Source of the DNA: Bacteroidales bacterium
Lineage (GTDB): Bacteria > Bacteroidota > Bacteroidia > Bacteroidales > UBA12077
Direction of reading: 5' to 3'
DNA: 9,969 nt
Assembly: GCA_030635365.1 (NCBI GenBank)
Contig: DAOVYZ010000079.1
Coordinates: 1 to 9,969, forward strand
The position numbers and the translations under genes were made by a program. Shown one piece after another: positions 5,082-9,969 of this stretch; position 1 is the stretch's first letter, and each line of letters opens with the position of its first letter. Under the pieces are notes generated by a model. The model was not told where the DNA came from, ran no database searches, and saw only the letters and a list, made by a program, of their open reading frames with translations.

Positions 5082-7953
5082 TGTGGCATATCCTTCTATA
5101 AGCACAATACTCACAAGTCCGAATTTCTTCTGTTTGGGTAAAGGAAGTTTCGGGATTGAATAGTTCTTCGATGAGGGAACTTAGGTGATTAAAATACTCA
5201 TCTTTTATGGTGTTGTAGTCGTTAATGTAAGCTTTACTGTCTTTGCAGTTTATGCGGTAATCAAAGTTTTTGTCGTAGAGCTTGCGGGCGGAGTATACTC
5301 CGGGTGTTATAGGCTGGCTTGGTTTCTTATTTTCCAAATAGAATTTAGAGTATAAAAAGGTTTGGAACACTGCTGAGTTTTGGTTTTGCTTTTTATCGGA
5401 AAACAGGGCTTCAATGTTTCTAAACTCCAGTTTATCACCACCTGTTTTGTAATCGATAATTCGAATGTTGTTATTGTGTTTATCAACCCTATCAATTTTA
5501 CCACCCAGTTTTACCAGTTCAAATGCACCATTCATGGTAATAGGTATCTCAATTTGATAATCATCTTCAAGCGAAAGAATCTCAAAAGGGGCAATGCCCT
5601 GATCAATTTTAAGGATTTGTTTTATGTACTTTTCAATTACCTCGCGAATAATAATGTTTTTGCCCGAGTAATTAATCTTGCTGTCGGCTTTAAAATATTC
5701 ATCTTTAAAAGCCTTATCAATAACCGAGGCAATTTTTGAGTTATCCTGTAAAAGGGATTTTACAATTTCGGCGCTTAGTTCTTTTCCAATGTAATCTTCG
5801 TATAAATAATTCATTGCCTGGTGCAGGATGTTCCCAAACAAAGGGGCATCAATTTCTTCGGTAAGCTCGTCTTGTTCGCGCAGTTCGGCAACATAACGGA
5901 AGTAGAACTGCATTTGGCAACGCAGGTAGGTGCTTAAGCCACTTGGTGAAAGGTATTTTGTTTCGCCGGCAGATGATTGAAACTTAGATAGCTTTTTAAG
6001 GATCTCATCCGATTTCTCAATCCGAATTTCTTTGGGCTGGGTAATATTTATATCGTACTTAAGGCTTTTTTCTTTTATATCAAATCCCGATTCGTATTTT
6101 AACTGGTACAGGAAACGGCTCATTTCGCCTGTTTGCAATCCATCGGAGCTTGAGTTGTATATAATGCTTACATTCTTTGCCCGTTGCAGCAATCGGTAAA
6201 AGTAGTATGCGTAAATGGCATCCTGATGCTCGATGGTTGGTAGCCCGAAACCACGGCGCAGGTTATACGGAATAAAAGATAAGGCTGCATCGGTTTTTGG
6301 GAATATACCTTCGTTTACCGATGTTATGTATAGGTTTTCAAAATCGAGCAATCGGGTTTCCAGTATCCCCATTATTTGTAATCCCGATAAGGGCTCGCCT
6401 GTAAACGGGATACGCAGATTACGAATTATTTTTCGGATGAGGCGAATGTAGGTTTCCATTTTTATCTCAATCTTTTGTTCGTGCAGAACATCTTTCAGGC
6501 GATTAATGGAAAGGTAAATATGGTATATATATTCCTTTTCGAGCGATGTGGTGTGTATGGTATTTTCCTGCCCCGATTTTTTGAGTGCGTTGTATATGTT
6601 GTGCAGGATATTCAGTATGTATTCCGAAAGCTCGGGGCTGGTGTTTATTTTGGTAAATATTGTTTTAAAGAAATCGCAGCTTGCCAGCTCATTGCGGGTA
6701 ATAACAATTTTATTGTTCTTTTTAATGTACTGCAATAGCTCTGTTGCCTCTTTCGAGTATTGCGAATTTACATATTGGTGGTTAAGGATTGCCACTACAT
6801 TTTTATGGTAAAATGTAATGCCGTTTTTTGTTTCTTTGGCATTCTTTTGCAAATCAATAATATGCTCCAGTAAGCTGTAAACAGGGGTATTGTTCACCGG
6901 GTAGCCCATGGTAATATTTACCTTATCAATGCTATCGGGTACCGAATGCAACACGGGTACCAGCAGTTCTTCGTCGGCTAATACAATGGCTGTTTTATTG
7001 GGCGAATCGCCGGTATTCGCACCATTCTCTTTAAGCTTTTGCGTAATTACTTTCGCCTGCCCAACATCCGAAGGCACCGAAATAATCTCTATATTTTTGT
7101 TTTGCGATAAGGATGTAAAAATATCTTTACCAGAAATACTTTCGGGCTGTTTGTATTGATTTATATTATCGCGTAAAAACAAACCCGCCTCGTGATGCTT
7201 ATTGTTGATGTACGATAGATCGTAATCCCAGTAAAAATCGGCAAGTTTATTATTATTTAAGTAGTTAAAGAATTTCTTTTCGCAATTGTTAAGTGCATTA
7301 AAGCCTGCAAATACATATTTTTTGTGTGGCAGTTCAATGACATCATTGCCTTTTATTTTATCGGCTACAGCCCTGTAAATCATTCCCTCGTACGCAATGC
7401 CCAGCTCGCCCAGCTTTTTGTTAAACTGCTTGTAGATTTCCAATAGTACATTCCAAATACTAATAAAATCTTCCTGATGAGCAGAGTTTTTTTCGGGATC
7501 AAAGCTTTGCCAAAACTGCTTTATGGCTTCAACCTGTTCGGGGCTTAAATAGTTAAACTGGTCTTGTATTGATTTTAATGATTTAAGATTCTTAAACAGA
7601 TCTTCGGGGTTCACAAGATACTTGTCAATATCGTCGAAATCGTTCAGCATCATTTCGCCCCAAAAGTAGAAATCGTCGAAGCTTTCTTCCGATTTTTTAG
7701 CTTGCTTGTATATTCGGTATAGCTCAAAAAGCAGCTTAATATGGTCGGCAGTTGTTAAGCCGGATATTTGCTGCATCAATTCATTAATAGTAGTTGTATC
7801 GGGTGCCCAAATAGGCTTATCGCTTAACTCAGAAAGGTATTTCTTAAAATACAGACTTGCCCTGCGGTTAGGGAAAACAATACAAAGTTCAGATATATCT
7901 GAACCGTAGCGAGTGTAAAGGTCTTGGGCTATATGTTGTAAAAATGAGTTCAT
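5077..7953 (-). CDS. addB: AddB-type PD-(D/E)XK nuclease/helicase subunit
   Basis: 958 residues, the size expected for Bacteroidota AddB-like proteins. The N-terminus has IVFPNRRASLYFKKYL (25-40), the position of the helicase Walker A loop but without the GKT, so it probably does not hydrolyse ATP, as in AddB. The C-terminal nuclease has YLSPSGLSTYLRC (667-679), GNILHQ with His711, GGKIDRVD with Asp821, IIDYKTGG with Asp834 and Lys836, and QTFLY (864-868). Cys679 with Cys947, Cys950 and Cys956 forms the four-cysteine iron-sulfur staple typical of AddB nuclease domains. With AddA it resects double-strand breaks for RecA-dependent repair. No AddA (UvrD-like) gene lies next to it in this window, which is unusual. 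It starts at the ATG at 7951-7953, directly beside a heptamer array, so expression may depend on sequence across that array. Confidence 0.9.
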   Translation of the reverse strand: MNSFLQHIAQDLYTRYGSDISELCIVFPNRRASLYFKKYLSELSDKPIWAPDTTTINELMQQISGLTTADHIKLLFELYRIYKQAKKSEESFDDFYFWGEMMLNDFDDIDKYLVNPEDLFKNLKSLKSIQDQFNYLSPEQVEAIKQFWQSFDPEKNSAHQEDFISIWNVLLEIYKQFNKKLGELGIAYEGMIYRAVADKIKGNDVIELPHKKYVFAGFNALNNCEKKFFNYLNNNKLADFYWDYDLSYINNKHHEAGLFLRDNINQYKQPESISGKDIFTSLSQNKNIEIISVPSDVGQAKVITQKLKENGANTGDSPNKTAIVLADEELLVPVLHSVPDSIDKVNITMGYPVNNTPVYSLLEHIIDLQKNAKETKNGITFYHKNVVAILNHQYVNSQYSKEATELLQYIKKNNKIVITRNELASCDFFKTIFTKINTSPELSEYILNILHNIYNALKKSGQENTIHTTSLEKEYIYHIYLSINRLKDVLHEQKIEIKMETYIRLIRKIIRNLRIPFTGEPLSGLQIMGILETRLLDFENLYITSVNEGIFPKTDAALSFIPYNLRRGFGLPTIEHQDAIYAYYFYRLLQRAKNVSIIYNSSSDGLQTGEMSRFLYQLKYESGFDIKEKSLKYDINITQPKEIRIEKSDEILKKLSKFQSSAGETKYLSPSGLSTYLRCQMQFYFRYVAELREQDELTEEIDAPLFGNILHQAMNYLYEDYIGKELSAEIVKSLLQDNSKIASVIDKAFKDEYFKADSKINYSGKNIIIREVIEKYIKQILKIDQGIAPFEILSLEDDYQIEIPITMNGAFELVKLGGKIDRVDKHNNNIRIIDYKTGGDKLEFRNIEALFSDKKQNQNSAVFQTFLYSKFYLENKKPSQPITPGVYSARKLYDKNFDYRINCKDSKAYINDYNTIKDEYFNHLSSLIEELFNPETSFTQTEEIRTCEYCAYRRICHR

Positions 7954-7959
7954 TTTTTT

Positions 7960-8149
7960 AAGATAAAAGATAAAAGATAAAAGTAAAAAGATAAAAGTAT
8001 CATCAAGACGAAAGACAAAAGTAAAAAGATAAAAGTATCATCAAGATAAAAGACTAAAGTAAAAAGATAAAAATATTAAGACAAAAGACGAAAGTTTAAA
8101 GATCAAAGTATTACCAAAATAAAAGAGTAAAGATAAAAGTATCATATTC
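7960..8149. repeat. Degenerate heptamer array AAGNNNA, about 25 units
   Basis: The 190 bp can be read as units AAGATAA, AAGTAAA, AAGACGA, AAGACAA, AAGACTA, AAGTTTA and so on, with A-A-G and a final A kept and three variable positions. At intervals a 10-nt unit AAGTATCATC (or AAGTATTACC) breaks the phase, giving a higher-order pattern AAGTAAA, AAGATAA, AAGTATCATC, AAGA seen at 7981-8013 and again at 8020-8048. The array begins 7 nt upstream of the addB ATG and ends 5 nt before the stop codon of the four-helix-bundle gene. Confidence 0.85.
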
Positions 8150-8154
8150 TTTTT

Positions 8155-8514
8155 TTATTTTTTTGTACTGGTTTTCTGGACGATGGAACCTAATATCTTT
8201 TTTAATTCAGATGATTCATTTATTAACCATTCTAATTCATTGTTATCATAAACTTTTTCAACTGTTGCTTTAATTAATCTTAGCCAGTAATTTGATTCCC
8301 TCATTTCTCTTAAAGAGATTCTTACTTTATTTGTAAAGTCAGCCTTAGATGATCCGGCTTGTGCCTCCTCATAGTTTGCCCCGGAAGATGAAGAACTTTT
8401 TATTAGTTGGTATCTACACACTTTTACTTCGGGAGAATCGGGTAATGTTTTTAGAAATACAATTGTTTTTACTGCGAAACTAAAAAGTCGTTGAGTTAAT
8501 TCATTTTCTGCCAT
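8155..8514 (-). CDS. Four helix bundle protein, 23S rRNA IVS type (PF05635)
   Basis: 119 residues, the normal length for this family. Family landmarks are present: RLFSFAVKTIVFLKTLP (9-25) as helix 1, YQLIKSSSSSGANYEEAQAG (35-54) with the S-x-GANYxEA turn, ADFTNKVRISLREMRESNYWLRLI (split around 58-81) with the E-x-x-x-WL pattern, and ELEWLINESSELKKIL (93-108) as helix 4. Relatives are encoded in intervening sequences inside 23S rRNA genes and also as free-standing genes; the related Avd protein works with diversity-generating reverse transcriptases. They form pentameric or similar helical bundles and may bind nucleic acid; the role of free-standing copies is unknown. Here the gene lies between two inverted heptamer arrays and between two housekeeping genes on the same strand, so it looks inserted as a unit. 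Confidence 0.88.
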   Translation of the reverse strand: MAENELTQRLFSFAVKTIVFLKTLPDSPEVKVCRYQLIKSSSSSGANYEEAQAGSSKADFTNKVRISLREMRESNYWLRLIKATVEKVYDNNELEWLINESSELKKILGSIVQKTSTKK

Positions 8515-8535
8515 TATTATACGTTTTATGTAACC

Positions 8536-8691
8536 TTTACTTTAATCTTTTTCCTTTATTTCTTTTGTCTTTTCTATCTTTTATCTTAAACTTTTGTCTT
8601 TTTACTTTTGTCTTTTATCTTAGTTCCTTATCCTTTATTCTTTTATCTTGATTCCTTATCCTTTAATCTTTTTCCTTTTATCTTTTGTCTT
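8536..8691. repeat. Degenerate heptamer array TNNNCTT, inverted partner
   Basis: About 21 units such as TTTACTT, TAATCTT, TTTCCTT, TTGTCTT, TTATCTT, with a few 6-, 8- or 9-nt slips (AGTTCCTT, GATTCCTT, TTCTATCTT). TNNNCTT is the reverse complement of AAGNNNA, so this array is the inverted counterpart of the one at 7960-8149. The last unit, TTGTCTT (8685-8691), overlaps the TAA of the radical SAM gene (8690-8692). Confidence 0.85.
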
Positions 8692-9631
8692 AGTATAGTT
8701 TTCCTTGCCATGTATCCAACTCCTGCAATCGTTTCTCAAATTTATTTAATATTTGATCGTTTCGTATTAATCCCCATCCCGGTCCGGCTAAAAAGCGTGG
8801 TGGCACTTCACCTGCAAAGCGCTCAACAACAAACTCGGGGTTTAACTTTTCCAAAAACTCAATAAAAAACTCAATATATTCAGGCAGTTCAAAGAAAGTA
8901 AAGTTCTCAGGATGCTCCTTGTACTCCTGTTCCATTGTTGTATCCTTAATAATTTGCAACTGATGAAATTTAACCGTATCCAGTGGGAGAGAGGATATGG
9001 TTTTTGCTTCGTTCAGAATATATTCTTTGCTTTCACCTGGTAACCCAAAAATAAAATGTGCCCCGGTTTTTAATCCATACTGTTTTGTTTTCTCCAATGC
9101 CTTTACTGATTCTTCAAAAGTATGTCCTCGGTTAATTCTTTTTAGGGTTTCGTTATTGCACGATTCTATTCCGTACTCAATAATCACATAATACTTCTCC
9201 GATAGCTTTTGGAAATACTCCAGCTTTTCATCATCAATGCAATCGGGTCGTGTACCGATAACCAAACCAGCAATTCCCGGAATGCTTAGTGCTTGGTCAT
9301 ATATTGTTTTTAACTCGTCAAGAGGTTTGTAGGTATTCGAATAAGCCTGAAAGTAAGCCAAAAACTTGTTTGCCCTGCGGTATCGCTTCTCATGAAACTC
9401 AATACCCTCATTTATTTGCTGTGCCACTGTTTTTTCAGGTACACAATATGAAGGGTTAAAAGCATCGTTGTTGCAATAGGTACATCCACCCGTTCCTTTT
9501 GCTCCATCTCTATTCGGACATGTAAATCCTGCATTTATAGTTACCTTCTGCACTCGCTCACCAAACGTACGTTTAAAATAGTTGCTGTATGCGTTAAATC
9601 TTCGTTCGTGTTTCCAAGGATATTCTGTCAT
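8690..9631 (-). CDS. TIGR01212/YhcC-family radical SAM protein
   Basis: 313 residues, the full length of the family. Cys38, Cys50 and Cys53 (GFTCPNRDG...GGCTYCNN) form a Cx11CxxC cluster motif, the wider spacing typical of YhcC/TIGR01212 and unlike the standard CxxxCxxC. Other family blocks are FLAYFQAYSNTYKP (88-101), IGTRPDCID (119-127), IEYGIES (149-155), INRGHTFEES, and GAHFIFGLPGE (about 191-201). Radical SAM enzymes cleave S-adenosylmethionine at a 4Fe-4S cluster. The Bacillus relative YtqA has been tied to tRNA wobble-uridine (mnm5s2U) modification, so a tRNA-modification role is possible but not shown. The ATG at 9629-9631 is supported by the conserved start of the domain. Without the inserted four-helix-bundle unit, addB would directly follow it on the same strand. 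Confidence 0.9.
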   Translation of the reverse strand: MTEYPWKHERRFNAYSNYFKRTFGERVQKVTINAGFTCPNRDGAKGTGGCTYCNNDAFNPSYCVPEKTVAQQINEGIEFHEKRYRRANKFLAYFQAYSNTYKPLDELKTIYDQALSIPGIAGLVIGTRPDCIDDEKLEYFQKLSEKYYVIIEYGIESCNNETLKRINRGHTFEESVKALEKTKQYGLKTGAHFIFGLPGESKEYILNEAKTISSLPLDTVKFHQLQIIKDTTMEQEYKEHPENFTFFELPEYIEFFIEFLEKLNPEFVVERFAGEVPPRFLAGPGWGLIRNDQILNKFEKRLQELDTWQGKLY

Positions 9632-9701
9632 TCTTTTTTGTTTTATTAATTGTGTTGTTAGGTACTACATATTGCTACAATATTCTATCCGAAATCCTTA
9701 C

Positions 9702-9821
9702 GTCCCGAAGGGACGGGATCCACATTGTGCTATTTTTCTACCGATCTTTCATCCCTACGGGATATTCCGTATTTTCTTTTGTGCCGTTAGGCACTTAACC
9801 TCGGTAAAACGATGTTATCGT
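9702..9821. repeat. Cluster of four short hairpins
   Basis: GTCCC-GAA-GGGAC (9702-9714), ATCCC-TAC-GGGAT (9751-9763), GTGCC-GTTA-GGCAC (9781-9794) and ACGAT-GTT-ATCGT (9809-9821) are all perfect 5-bp stems. TACCGA (9739-9744) and TCGGTA (9801-9806) form an outer stem around the second and third, giving a cloverleaf-like fold. The TACCGAT plus CC-TAC-GG part matches the repeat beside the hydrolase remnant (610-650). Confidence 0.7.
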
Positions 9822-9877
9822 AATATCTTGAGGTTGTCCAAAAAGTTAAAAAAAATAAAGAATTGTAGTTTTTTCTA

Positions 9878-9969
9878 CTTTGCGAAACTTTGGGTCTTCT
9901 TTGTGAAACTCTGTGTAACAACATTTTGTCATTATACCACAAAGTAGCGCAAAGGAAACGCAAAGGCAC
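9878..9969. repeat. Inverted pair of degenerate CTTTG/CAAAG repeats
   Basis: At 9878-9919 there are four units of about 10 nt: CTTTGCGAAA, CTTTGGGTCTT, CTTTGTGAAA, CTCTGTGTAA. At 9936-9969 the opposite orientation appears (CCACAAAG, GCGCAAAG, ACGCAAAG). The second run is cut by the window end. The two runs are separated by 16 bp that contain no gene. Confidence 0.65.

Larger units (their letters stand above)
9632..9969. other. Non-coding, repeat-rich right end of the window
   Basis: There is no convincing gene in these 338 bp. The sequence is made of short palindromes (9702-9821) followed by two oppositely oriented runs of a CTTTG/CAAAG-type repeat (9878-9919 and 9936-9969) that continue past the window edge. 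Upstream control of the radical SAM gene must lie here, but no promoter box is clear. Confidence 0.6.

Noticed and set aside
6233..7909. Several plus-strand open frames within addB
   Set aside because: All are antisense shadows of a strongly conserved 958-residue gene.
8155..8514. Avd protein of a diversity-generating retroelement
   Set aside because: The fold is related, but there is no reverse transcriptase and no template/variable repeat pair in the window; the S-x-GANYxEA block fits the 23S IVS-type branch better.
7960..8691. CRISPR array
   Set aside because: The units are 7 nt and contiguous with no 25-40 nt spacers, and no cas gene is present.
9582..9969. Open frames on both strands at the right end
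   Set aside because: They run through palindromes and degenerate repeats, with low-complexity products and no domain.

Overview
The window looks like chromosomal DNA from an AT-rich member of the Bacteroidota, most likely a Bacteroidales/Marinilabiliales-type organism. The reasons are a type IX secretion (T9SS) C-terminal sorting domain, a Bacteroidota-style AddB nuclease, A-rich leaders with almost no Shine-Dalgarno sequences, and intergenic DNA full of short palindromic and degenerate tandem repeats. No rRNA, tRNA, CRISPR array, transposase, integrase or phage gene was seen.

Left part (1-4840) is an accessory-looking mosaic. It starts with a 5'-truncated alpha/beta hydrolase remnant cut off at a palindromic repeat. 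Five unrelated genes follow: a secreted N-formylglutamate-amidohydrolase-like protein (-), a Lys/Glu/Ala-rich lipoprotein (+), a secreted DUF2271 protein with a T9SS tail (+), and two small membrane-anchored proteins of unknown function (-, -). A related repeat of about 80-100 bp lies in each of the four gaps between these five genes, always in the same orientation whatever the gene strand. Two further hairpins (691-740, 2479-2509) resemble integron attC sites in outline, but no integrase is visible.

Right part (5040-9631) holds minus-strand housekeeping genes: a TIGR01212/YhcC-family radical SAM enzyme (8690-9631) and AddB, the nuclease subunit of a recombinational-repair helicase-nuclease (5077-7953). 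Between them sits a gene for a PF05635 'four helix bundle' (23S rRNA intervening-sequence type) protein. Its two flanks are long arrays of degenerate heptamers in inverted orientation (AAGNNNA on the left, TNNNCTT on the right). The arrays fill the gaps from just upstream of the AddB start codon and up to the radical SAM stop codon, so the whole 735 bp reads as a unit dropped between two genes that would otherwise be adjacent. A second heptamer array (AGCTNNN, six units) overlaps the AddB stop codon.

The last 340 bp are non-coding and contain a cluster of short hairpins of the same kind as the one next to the hydrolase remnant, then two oppositely oriented runs of CTTTG/CAAAG-type repeats that reach the window edge. 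The strongest candidate for something undescribed is the four-helix-bundle gene with its inverted heptamer arrays. The second is the regularly spaced A-D repeat family between unrelated genes.
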